This document shows positions 32,869 to 43,009 of a stretch of DNA of 64,000 nt, piece by piece; position 1 is the stretch's first letter; the number at the start of each line of letters is the position of its first letter. Both the position numbers and the translations under genes were made by a program. The stretch comes from Gerris lacustris (Eukaryota > Arthropoda > Insecta > Hemiptera > Gerridae). The notes below the pieces were generated by a model, which saw nothing but the letters and a program-made list of their open reading frames with translations, did no database searches and had not been told where the DNA came from. The DNA lies in assembly GCA_951217055.1 (NCBI GenBank), contig OX578286.1, positions 6,798,033-6,862,032 of the forward strand. The letters run 5' to 3'.

Positions 32869-33440
32869 TAGACTGCCAATTAGTGTGGCACATAGCTTCC
32901 TCGCATCCTATCATGTACTTTATTGTTATATTAACATTAAAATTATTGTTATATTACTTAATTGTTATATTGTTTATTGTGTAAAAACTATTAATAGTTT
33001 TAGCGATCTTTAACACTTCATAGCGGTGTCGCTGTTGGCTTTACTAAAAAATTGTATTTGTAAAAAATGTTTGTCTCATTGAATAGATGAAGTTAGATTT
33101 TTTTCCCGACCTAAAATTCCAATTTTAAATTTGAATTTCACGTTTACGCGACCGCTGCTCGTGAACGCTTGAACGGATAACGTTGTCCACCGAACTCGTC
33201 CTGGGCATTGGTAAAATGAACATTTCTACCAAATTTTATCAAAATCGGTCGACATTTACTCAAGGTATCGTCGCACGTTTCATAATTCGAGGACACACAG
33301 ACCGACAGACAGTCATGAGACCAAAAATGTTCCCTGATGTCTGAAACGGATTTCTGTCTTGGAATTTTTAAAATCGGAGGCATAAAAGTTTTTCGTTCTG
33401 AACACAATGCTTTCGTTACCTTCGGTAAGCTCGGAAGCAA
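32869..33440 (-). mobile_element. Family E Helentron-like element, full length
   Basis: Stem-loop end at 32870-32890, 5' hairpin at 33410-33438, core on minus at 33180-33280. The 89- and 134-codon minus frames cross it and are repeat shadows. Confidence 0.75.
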
Positions 33441-33573
33441 TAAGAAAGAAAACAAACGAAGAACAGTCAAAGAAAATAATGGTATGCAAGTGGCGCACCA
33501 CTTCAATAAGCCACGAGTGATGTCGAAGTGGCGTGATGGGAGCGACATATGCCACCCTCTGTTCCGCCATACC

Positions 33574-33581
33574 AGTGTACA
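33574..33581. repeat. 8-bp TSD of hAT element (left)
   Basis: AGTGTACA, repeated exactly at 35150-35157. Confidence 0.92.
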
Positions 33582-35149
33582 CAGGGGCGGTCCTAGGGGT
33601 AAGTTTTGGGGGGGGTAATCAATATCATTGTCCTTATTTCCCCTCTTCTCCTCAAAATAATTAGAAAACTACGATAGACGATCTTATACATTTAGAACCC
33701 AAAATATCAAGTCCCCCCCCCCCCCCCGAATAAACTTGAAGTATTGCATAAGCTCCATAAAAAACCCCTCTAAAACCAGAAAGGGGACATTAGCTCTTTA
33801 AAAAAACTGATTCCTAGTATAGCTACTCTTACAAATATAATAAGAAACAAACAGTTATGAAATAAAAAAAAATTATTGAACATTATAATAACCTTTGCAG
33901 ATAATAAAAAAAAGATCATAAACACAATATTCTAAGATTAAAAAAAAATTAGATTAATACTTGTGGATTTTCCACCCTTTTAATAAATTCATTAGCTTTC
34001 TGTACTGCTTCTTTATGGTATAAGTGGTTATTATGAACTTCCAAATACCCATCTTTGCCAAGCAGTTTTGAATATTTTGTTAATGGATTTTTAACCAATT
34101 TATTTAAAGGCGTGCTTTTATTAACGCCGCCTAATTTACTAGAAAAAAATACGCAATATTTACATAGAATACCATTTAAAATTCTTGAATATGTTAACCA
34201 CTGATAATTGTTGAAATGTTTTTGCCCTAAATAGCACTTAACGTCATTTCCTTTTTTATTGTGAATCGAAAATTGAAATGTAAAGTCAGCATTAGGCTTC
34301 CAAGCTAGTTCAATTATATTTTTTACATCAAAGTCCGTTAAATTTTTAAATTCATTATTAATGTAATGTCCTATATCTATATTATTACCTTGTACTATTT
34401 GCTTGGAGGAGAAAGAATTGGAATCATTTTGTAGAGTTGAATCCTCACTCATATTCATATTCACATTTCTCACTTTAGTGTCACTGTAATTGTTTATATC
34501 TGTTGAAGTTGGAATAATCGAGCAGCGTGGACGGAGTATTTATCCATAATTTACGAACACAATTAAATCGCGCAATTAAACAAAAATTAGCAATAAAACA
34601 ACAACAAATGAGCAAAAATTTTCAACAAAGAAATAATTTTAACAAAAAGAACTACAATAAATAAAATATTTAGACGTTTTAAATGTAAGGGTGAAATAAT
34701 TAAATAGGTCTGAACAGTGATAAGTCAAAGATAGAACTAAAATAAAAATAAATTATTGTAAGAGAGATATAGAGGGGGTAGGGGGTTAATACAAACAAGT
34801 CACATATACATATATACCACTACTTATAATGGTATAACTCCTTAACTATCGGATTCGGTGCTTTCATCTCGAGTCGGTCTTTAAATCTCATCAAAGTACC
34901 CGAATGCTCCACTCCCTATCACCTAGTAGCTGCTTATCTACACTTTCAGCAATGTCCCCTTTTTTTCTTTAGTATTGTATTAGATTATTAAAAGATAATA
35001 CAAAATATATATTATTTAGAAATATAACTTTGTTATCTGTTATCTTTAAGTCATTTGGTGTTTTCTTTGAGGTTTTTTTTTATTTCTCCAAAAATCCTGG
35101 GGGGGGTAATTACCCCCATTACCCCCCCCCCCCCGTGGGACCGCCCTTG
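33582..35149 (-). mobile_element. hAT DNA transposon, internally deleted, 1568 bp
   Basis: Left end CAGGGGCGGTCCTAGGGG; right end, read inversely, CAAGGGCGGTCCCACGGG. Perfect 8-bp target duplication AGTGTACA. The CAGGGGCGG start and 8-bp target are hallmarks of one hAT group. G/C homopolymers (33609, 33716, 35098, 35122) lie just inside the ends. Only the transposase N-terminal exon remains. Confidence 0.93.
33949..34473 (-). pseudogene. hAT transposase N-terminal fragment with TTF-type zinc finger, 174 aa
   Basis: The minus ORF from ATG 34473 encodes an acidic/polar leader, then DIGHYI (residues about 34-39), WKPNADFTFQ, KCYLGQKHFNNYQWLTYS and LCKYCVFF (residues about 108-115). The last pair is the TTF-type zinc finger found at the start of ZMYM1-like hAT transposases. 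The usual length is 600-800 aa with an RNase H-like DDE core and a C-terminal dimerisation domain; both are missing because the ORF stops at 33949 in an A-rich tract. It sits inside well-defined hAT ends. It could still act as a DNA-binding fragment if expressed; I see no evidence for expression. Confidence 0.82.
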
Positions 35150-35157
35150 AGTGTACA
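35150..35157. repeat. 8-bp TSD of hAT element (right)
   Basis: AGTGTACA. Confidence 0.92.
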
Positions 35158-35229
35158 TTGGGCCATATATGGCACAAACCATTGCCTCGACAGAGCCACG
35201 TCAGTGTCATACGCCACTAGTGTGTGACT

Positions 35230-36155
35230 TTAGCCTAAATCGCAGGGCAAAATGAATTTTTAGAACTCATTATACTGTCCCCTCTTGCGACATTACATCG
35301 GAACGACTGAGTACAAAATCACATCGGTATAAATAAGACTCAAGTGCGATAGCCTTATAAAAATAAAGAGCCTTAAACTTATATTTCTTTCTAAAACGCA
35401 AATAGAATTAATTAAAGAACAAAAATCCTTTTTCTTTTTGCATTAAATAACAAATAAATGTTAATTAATTATGCATCTGGTTAAAATGTTTTTTTTGAAA
35501 ATAAAATTTTATTTGACTCTAACAACGGTTTCTGGTTAAAATACATGTCGTTATCTTATTTAAATAATCTTTGCATTTCTACCTCTGGTGTGACAAAATA
35601 AAAAACCCAGACATTCCGTTGTCTCAAAACCTTTTTCTTTATTTATTCATATTATCTGTCACAGGTAATTTTTTTTTATCAATTAAAAAAAAAAAAAAAA
35701 TCTCTTATAAAACTACATTGTCTGAAAGAGACAAAGTGTGGGCTGAAAATAAATATACAACAAGACATAGATTTATATAAACTGCCGCGTAATAATAAGT
35801 AATTCACTTCGCGTATAATTTAGGTTTTTCTTTATTACAATACAATATTTATTGTGTTGCATTTTGAAAAAATCTAACATTGTTTTTTTTGTGTCATTTA
35901 ATGAATAACACACTTCTATTTTTAATGTTTTTAGTTTTAATGTCGACAAAATAAATAAGTGTAATGTTAAAGTTGAGAAAAGAATTTGAATTTTATAAGA
36001 AAATAAATGCATAAGTATAAACATATATAATTAGGAGTGTAATTATTTTAAATAAAGTTTCATACATTATTTCTTTTTCTTTTTTTTAGTCCACTTAAAA
36101 GTAATAATTTATTTAAAATGTAAAATAAATATAATGAATGTAATTAAAAATATAG
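35230..36155. other. Intergenic AT-rich sequence
   Basis: No gene recognised. Poly-A tracts near 35685-35700. Confidence 0.4.
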
Positions 36156-36156
36156 T

Positions 36157-36205
36157 CTGCCAATTAGTGGAGCATATAAATTCCTCTTATTCTATTATTG
36201 GACGA
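36157..36205 (-). mobile_element. Family E 3'-end stub
   Basis: AGTCTGCCAATTAGTGGAGC, diverged, without body. Confidence 0.5.
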
Positions 36206-36753
36206 ATGAACATATATGATTTAGATCTGTTTCGATCCCTAGAGGGGTCACATTTATTTTTGGAACGAAGTTCTTTATGGCACGTTCTGGACCCCCGGGA
36301 GTGAATCCGAAAAAAACGACCAAAATCACCGTCACGCAAAATCCGTCACTAAATCTACAGATGACGATAACTTGAGTAAAAGCTCACCGAGTTAGATGAA
36401 ATTTGGTACACATGTTCATTTTACCAATGCCCAAGCTGAGTTCGTCGGAAAACGTTTTCCGCCCAAGCGTTCACGGGAAACACTCGCGTAAACGTAAGCT
36501 TTAAAAGACGGGAAAAAGTGTTATTAAGGAAGCCTGTTACTTGACTTGTTTTGATTATTTTTGTTATATATGTCTAAAATGTCACTTTGTTTTGTTAATA
36601 AATAAAAGATAATCATGTAAAATTTCACCCTGATACAAGCAGAAGCTGTAGAGTAGGGAAGAGATATATTTTATAATATATTTTTAAATTAATTGGCCGG
36701 GTAGGTAGAAAACAGTCCTATTTCAATCCAAACTCCTTTAACAAACATACTCT

Positions 36754-37197
36754 TGGTTAGAAGTTTGTGAGGTGATAAAGATAATGAATAGAATCCGAGC
36801 CGTTGTTTGTAAACAATGGGAGATAGTGGGGACTAGCTGACATCGATATCGCGCCGCTCCGCTAATTAGTGTTGCTACGGGCGCCTTGAGCTAGACGAGA
36901 CGTGTCAGCTGAGAGTCCTCTCAACATCACCGCTTCGTAACCGTCGCGCCGCCCGCCGCTATCCGCACATACATCCGCCAACCGCATCCCGCATATAAGT
37001 TTTGTTACTGACTACAGGTCGTAGTCGGTACGTTTTCTTTATATTATACTTATTCTATTTTATTATTTTGTTACTTCTATATTACTCCGCCCTATCCGTC
37101 CTCCATATGATTTAAACTATAGTCCACTTAATACAAACTTTTTCTTACTGCCGCTGGTGGTCGTCTTTCTCCCTATTACTTGGAGAAATTATCACCA
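36754..37197. mobile_element. Solo LTR, 444 bp, 5-bp TSD
   Basis: It starts TGGTTAGAAG and ends ATCACCA (TGGT...ACCA inverted ends, TG...CA rule) and is flanked by ACTCT at 36749-36753 and 37198-37202. It is strikingly GC-rich in the middle (GCGCCGCCCGCCGCTATCCG near 36945), with a TATA-like CATATAAG at about 36992. Its size and duplication fit an LTR retrotransposon that recombined to a solo LTR. No internal genes remain. Confidence 0.82.
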
Positions 37198-37599
37198 ACT
37201 CTTTCACTATAAACTCATCATGATCAACTTTTTTCTTATATCTAATATATCGCACTACCGCGCGAAGACTGTTACATCTCAAATAATTGAGTTTTGAGAA
37301 ATACGAGTTTAAAGTTTTTACGTTTTTTAAAACTAACTATTTCATTCATAGTTTGAGTTATTTTTATTTATTTTCTAAATTAATTATCTATACATATGCC
37401 TGTTATTGCCTGCTATTCCGTATAATTTTATTTAATTCAATACTATTTAAAATTTATTGAAATATAAATTTAGTCAGAGATGTAACCATCTTCGAGTAAC
37501 TTAATGCGAAATAAAGTAGATGTTACCATTATATTATTTATTGCTTTAACAGATTTTTGTAATTTAAAGGTAATATTACACAGCTATTCTACACAGATC

Positions 37600-38010
37600 C
37601 CACACCCTACAGTGCACGGGTCGGGTCTGTCAGACCCAGGGTGTCACACTCATTATCAAAACACTGATAAGGGAGGTTCGTATAACACCATCCCTTCTTA
37701 TAGCTTCAAGTCAAACTAACCTTTCTCAGTTCAGTACCATATTTTGAACAATTCACATAATTTCTTCCTGTCTATTTTTTTTTTTTTTTACCTCAAAATT
37801 ACCTCTATGTCAAAATTAAAAATTACACAAATATATATATATTTTTTTTTTATGTGTTCTTATTGATATATTGTATTCTATATTTTTTACTGATAAATGA
37901 AGATTTTTTTCTAAAAAAAAATAACAATATTTAAATAATAAACCATCTTATTTTTTTTTATTTTTTTTTAATGGGTCTGACAGACCCTATCCGTGTACAG
38001 GTGCAATTTT
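37600..38010. mobile_element. Small foldback element with GGGTCTGTCAGACCC ends
   Basis: Left TGCACGGGTCGGGTCTGTC and right GACAGACCCTATCCGTGTAC are inverse copies. Each contains its own 15-bp palindrome GGGTCTGNCAGACCC. Borders and target duplication are unclear. The interior is AT-rich and non-coding. Confidence 0.6.
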
Positions 38011-38899
38011 TTTACCCAAGAACTGCAGAGTTTAGTAGGTTCAGAGATAGATAAAAGTATTAACTTAGTAAATGTAAGGGAAAAAATTATTTAAAAAAAT
38101 CAACATGGACAAGAGTATAATTATATTTTTTCATAATAAAAAAACAACACTTTTTAAGATTAAAAGTAATAAGCACATTATTTATGTAGTAGTAATATCA
38201 AAATAAAATCATTATTTTTTTAATACAAAGTTTTAACCCAAATTATAATACTTTATACATCACAACCTCAGTTGATCTTAGTGTTAATGACTTACATGCA
38301 ATATTATAATTACTAAAAACTAAAATTTACTACTTAACCTATGACAAGAGTTTTTATCATCTTTTAGCGCTAGTTTTAATATGATAAGACTCCTACCAGC
38401 AAAAGCCATCTAAAAAATAGAGAATTCATTAAAACAATGATGAGTCATACGCAACCATTTTTTATAATAAAATGCAATTCATGGTTTATTCTCTCTCTAC
38501 CTGGAAACTTTCATTTTCTGATAATAAATAAAAGTATTATAAGTATTATTATTAAGTATTATTGTATTATAAATAAATAAAGCGGCCAAGTATTAATAAA
38601 TTCATTACTGTGTAATTCCGTTTACAGACTATAGCCTGGTTTAAATTATTTGAAATTATCTGAACAAAAAAAAAGAACGAAAAAAATGAGCCTATTCTTA
38701 ACTTATACAAAAATATTGGTATTTAATTATTTGTTATGACAATTAGAGGAATTAATGAAAATTGACTCAGTTGAATAACGTGATATCTATTCCATTAGAG
38801 AGTTATAAATCAAATATTGAGTAAAAATTTACAAACGAAGAACGTTATAAATAAAGATAAAACAATAATATTTTTAGATTTTGACATACCTTTCAGTCG

Positions 38900-39140
38900 A
38901 TGATAGTTATATCTCAGGATATAACTATATTCGACGTGAGTCCACCTTGACTGTCGGTTATAACTAAGAGTCTCGAGATGTCACCTTCTTCGTATGATAT
39001 TACTATCCCTAATCCCCCATTCGAAGAGCGCAACTTGCTCTCTCAAGCGGCTATTATTTGAGTTATTGATATAACGGTCTTACTACCAGATAGAGCTCGT
39101 TTTTCTGCGTCTGACTGTGGACATAACTCAAAACCGATAA
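38900..39140. other. Stretch with short internal palindromes
   Basis: It includes ATAGTTATATCTCAGGATAT and several TAACTC/GAGTTA pairs near the right TIR; no gene. Confidence 0.3.
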
Positions 39141-39604
39141 AAATTGAGATGTAACAGTCTTCGCGCGGTAGTGCGATATATTTATAGTAAGACGCTTGCT
39201 TTAATTATACAAATAATGATTTTTTTAAAATTTTTGCCTTAACTCTGCTAGGTACAAACAGTTCGTTACTTTTAATTTTGTCTCTTTTCTAACTCCGCCA
39301 TGTATAAGCAGTTAGAAATGTATACGTACTTAGCAGTGTGATTTTATAATTTATATTTAATGAACAATGTAAGGAACTTCGTTCCTACCGGGTGTCCCAC
39401 GACACCACACGGATTTTTTTTATTTCATATTGAATGTGCACAGATGGTAACAATTAATATGGGTCAATTTATAGCCTTCTTTCGAGCAAACCATATAAAT
39501 TTCTTTAAAATCGTATCTACCTAAGTATACTTTGGTTGAGATAATGTGTAAAAAAGAAGAAACGAAAGGGCTCAGTACCAGATCAACAATGGACTAATTA
39601 GTAT

Positions 39605-40780
39605 GCTACTTCTTTAGATTGTTACTCCCCTTATGTTTTTATAGAATATAAATGGACATAATTATTTATACCTTCCTTTGTCTAAATAACTATTAAGACA
39701 AAGGGATGTTTAGTCCAATGTACTTTGAGACAAAGGAATATCACACTTCTTTTATAAGGAGAGTAACAGTCTAAAGAAGAACATTGCGTACGCCTTTTTT
39801 AGATTGTTATTCCCCTCTATTTTTGAAACTAAGTTCCTTATGGCACGTTCTGGAACGCGGGAGTGAATGCGAAAAAAAATACCGTCACAAAACCAAGCGT
39901 CACGAAATCTACCGATGACGATAACTTGAGTATAAAAGATGACCGAGTTGGTTGAAATTTGGTACACATGTTCATTTTACCAATGCCCAGGCTGAGTTCG
40001 TTGGACAACGTTATCCGTCCAAGCGTTCACGCACAACGCTCGCGTAAACGTAAGCTTCAAATTTAAATTTCGAATTTTAGGACGGGAAAAAAATCTAACT
40101 TCATCTATTTAATCAGACAAACAATTTTTATAAATAATTTTGTTTAGTAAAACGAACACCGACACTGCTATGAAGGGATAAAGATCGCAAAATTTATTAA
40201 AGCGGACCTAAACGTTTAAAATAAAGAAAACAACGTTTCACCGATATCTTACGTTCTAACGTAAAGATTTTGATAAAACTTTTTACACATCGTCTAAAGT
40301 ACAATTGAAACAGGCATGTAATATTTCAACCTGCTACAAGCAGACTTTTTGAGTAGGGAAGAGATATATTTTATAATATTTTAAATTAGTATGCCTGGTT
40401 GGTAGAAAAAAGTCCTATTTCCTACCAACTACAAACATACTCTTTAACTATAAACTCATCATGATTAACTTTTTTCTCAATATTCAATACATATTTATTC
40501 TAAGACGCTTGCTTTAATGATACAAATAATACCTTTCTTATAATTTTGCCTTAACTCCGCTAGGTACAAATAGCTAGTTACTTTAAATTTTGTCACTTTT
40601 CTAACTCCGCCATGTATAAGTAGTAAGTGTAATACGTTGTACAATGTATTCGTTGTACATAGCAGTGTGATTTTATAAGTTATATTTTAAGAAAAATGTC
40701 AGGAACTTCGTTCCTACCGGGTGTCCCGCGACACCACACGCATTTATTTTATAGTGGGAGTAACAATCTAAAGAAGTTCC
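39605..40780. mobile_element. Family B MITE interrupted by a family A element
   Basis: B parts lie at 39605-39833 and 40747-40780. Start GCTACTTCTTTAGATTG, end CAATCTAAAGAAGTTCC. The 8-bp duplications ATTAGTAT (39597-39604) and ATTATTAT (40781-40788) match at seven positions. Confidence 0.82.
39834..40746 (+). mobile_element. Family A Helentron-like element inserted in B
   Basis: Starts GAAACTAAGTTCCTTATGGC and ends with stem-loop GGTGTC-CCGC-GACACC (40720-40735) and ACACGCATTTA. It sits in the T-run of the B element (CTCTATTTTT / TTTATAG), as expected for insertion into T-rich DNA. Confidence 0.82.
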
Positions 40781-40789
40781 ATTATTATG

Positions 40790-41280
40790 ACCTACATTCT
40801 AAACTTCATCTAAATCGGGCAAGTATATAGTTATTAAAAGCTTTTTTACCATTCAAATCTATTAGAAACATAAATAATATAATTCTAAAATTTTCGGTCT
40901 AAAATATTTTGACATATTATTGACCAAGTTGTAATTAAGTCAAGTTAGCTATAACCGTAACTAAATGTCCTTTTGTGACTTAAGTTACCATTAAACAAGC
41001 TTTATTGTAAATTTATCACAAAGTTTATTTCAGTAAAATTAAAACATCTATTTTTTGACATGTTTAGACAAAAATAGGTTCTTTTAACAATGAATTTAGG
41101 TAAAATATGTTACAATATCAATTAGTCACAGATCTTTTAGAAAGTTCATTTATTTTTTTTAAATGCAGAACACGTTCCAAAACGTTAAATTATATCACCC
41201 ATATTGTGACTTATAAGTCAAGTTAAAATGATTTTTTTTGTTACGTTACATACCTGCTTCTGTTCATCTGGACTAAAAGG
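40790..41280. other. Intergenic AT-rich sequence
   Basis: No gene recognised. Confidence 0.35.
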
Positions 41281-41302
41281 TCAAAAACGGTCAAGTAAAA
41301 AC

Positions 41303-41392
41303 GGTCAATGTTCATTGTTAAGATGATGAACAGTAGAGGTTCTATTGTATTGCCCTGTGGCACACCCTTAACTTCAAAACCCCCGTTAGGGT
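41303..41392 (-). pseudogene. Reverse transcriptase fragment of a non-LTR retrotransposon
   Basis: The minus strand reads VNPNGGFEVKGVPQG then PLLFIILTMNID. GVPQGxxxxPLLF is the signature block upstream of the YxDD box in LINE-type reverse transcriptases. The frame is closed a few codons upstream by stops and the rest of the domain is not recognisable. It is an old, very short relic. Confidence 0.6.
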
Positions 41393-41839
41393 TCACTAAC
41401 TTACTCTTTCATTGACAGCATAAAAGAACCGTCCATATTTTCTGACAGAATGACAGTTATTGGTCAAACTTAATACAAATGTGTTAAACCTATTTAGTAC
41501 ATGTCATTTTTGACCATAAATCATAGAATAATTATTGTAAAGTTGGGTTTATTATTATTTATGGTAGTTACATTAAAAGTCGTTAAAGAAAGAAACAAAA
41601 AATATTGCTATATTCAATACTTAAGTTCTAATAAAATTACATTATACACGTATTTTCTAATTACACAAAAGTAATGTAGGTTAATGTAAGTTGAATTGCC
41701 TTGAATTTGGCGAAATATGAACTAAATAGACCAAAGAGACATTTACATTAAACACTACTTAAATTTGTAGGTAGTATAGTTTCTTCTTTGTATGTACTTC
41801 TTATTGATAGTAGGGTCTACAGGAAAAAATTAAAAGCTC

Positions 41840-41885
41840 ATATTTGCGATATTTCGACCTCTCTTTGGGTCATCTTCAAGATGAA
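41840..41885 (-). ncRNA. Hammerhead-like motif 6, degenerate
   Basis: On the minus strand: (C)TTGAAGA in place of CTGAAGA, extra T, stem II GACC/GGTC, GAAA, self-complementary ATAT, then C. The change in the first box should abolish activity. Same Penelope-type layout as motifs 1-5. Confidence 0.4.
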
Positions 41886-42008
41886 AACCACATTTATTGT
41901 CAGTAACTCTAGTAAATTTATACTTTGTAACATAATAAAATAATTAAATTGCTTTCTATATCTCCTTATTTAAAAGATTACTATTCCATCCTGTTCTTGC
42001 TAACAAAC

Positions 42009-42440
42009 TCGGTCTGGAGACAATCTTTCTCATATACCAGTTCCTAATTACTTAGCCCAGTGTCAATATTTACACCATTTATTTGTTTTTGTATGTACAT
42101 TTACTTATTATTGAACATTTCATCAAAATGTATCATGAAAATAACTTCTACTGGGCGGGGAATCGAACCCGGGCTCTCCCCGTCCCCTTTTTAAGCAATT
42201 TCCTCAGGAACTAGAATTTTCCCGGGAAAAACAGCTTCTATTGTTAGATTCGTATTTAAATGGACTACATTTTAGAAATGTTAATAAAAATCGTCGGAAC
42301 CTTTTTCGAGAAATAATTTTTTTTGGAGCTAAAATTCATTTTTCAATTTTGCCTCGGGGTATGATTTTTCTGAACATGTAAGCCAAATTTCGTCAAAATC
42401 GGTCCAGTATTTTAGGTTCCAGGCGTCTGTTATTGTAAAT
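42009..42440 (-). mobile_element. Family H copy, 5' end missing
   Basis: The stem-loop end (GGTCTGGAGACAATCTTTCT) is on the left, followed by a B-box (minus strand GGTTCGATTCC at 42155-42165), one 31-bp unit and the H core (42355-42410). The 5' terminal repeat is lost. Confidence 0.65.
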
Positions 42441-42732
42441 CTGGAATAATTAATTCTGTTATAGGGGTAGTCCATGTTAAATATATGTACTTGAGATTCT
42501 TTTGGATATTAAATATATTGTACTTACTATTTTGTTTAATTTTTCTAAAATTCCATAGTTATTCTATGATTATCACTATTTGTTAATTATTGTTAATTAA
42601 GAAAGTTAATAATAATTTAATATGTTGTAGGATCCCGGAATATAATTTCGTCAGAATACAAAACTGAGGAGAAAAATTAAACAAATTATACAATTATGGG
42701 TGGTAGACACTAAACTTCATAAATAAAAACAT

Positions 42733-42772
42733 TAGGCGACGAGGAAGCTATGTGCCAAACTAAATGACAAAA
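42733..42772 (+). mobile_element. Family E 3'-end stub
   Basis: GAGGAAGCTATGTGCCAAAC then TAAATGACA, a slightly decayed stem-loop. Confidence 0.5.
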
Positions 42773-43009
42773 TATTTTTATGTATACATATTGTTCAGGA
42801 AAAAATATCTCATAATGATAAATATGTTCAAGAATCACTGGTCTAAATGGATTATATATATCTATATATTCGATCGCTATGTAATTTCATTAGAACGTTA
42901 GAAAAACCACATTTTTATATTTTACTTTTTTTATTTGATTCCCGCAATTCTCATTTTCTTATTTACAGAATAATTCTGTAGTCAGCACCAAACAGGCGTT
43001 AAGTCCAAT

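Larger units (their letters stand above)
37251..39175. mobile_element. 1925-bp element with 32-bp perfect TIRs and 6-bp TSD
   Basis: The terminal repeats 37251-37282 and 39144-39175 (start CGCACTACCGCGCGAAGACT) are exact inverses. ATATAT flanks both sides (37245-37250, 39176-39181). No transposase remnant was found. The interior contains the foldback at 37600-38010. The superfamily is undetermined. Confidence 0.85.
36262..39413 (+). mobile_element. Family A Helentron-like element split by two insertions
   Basis: Pieces of one A element lie at 36262-36753, 37198-37250 and 39176-39413. Start GGAACGAAGTTCTTTATGGC; end with subterminal GTAAGGAACTTCGTTCC and stem-loop GGTGTC-CCAC-GACACC. Removing the solo LTR (36754-37197) and the TIR element (37251-39175) together with one copy of each target duplication restores an A sequence collinear with the reference copy. 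Confidence 0.85.

Noticed and set aside
33144..33582. 134- and 89-codon minus-strand frames
   Set aside because: They lie in an E element; similar frames at 9262-9578 and 28660-29011 reflect nucleotide conservation of the core, with no coding-type substitution pattern.
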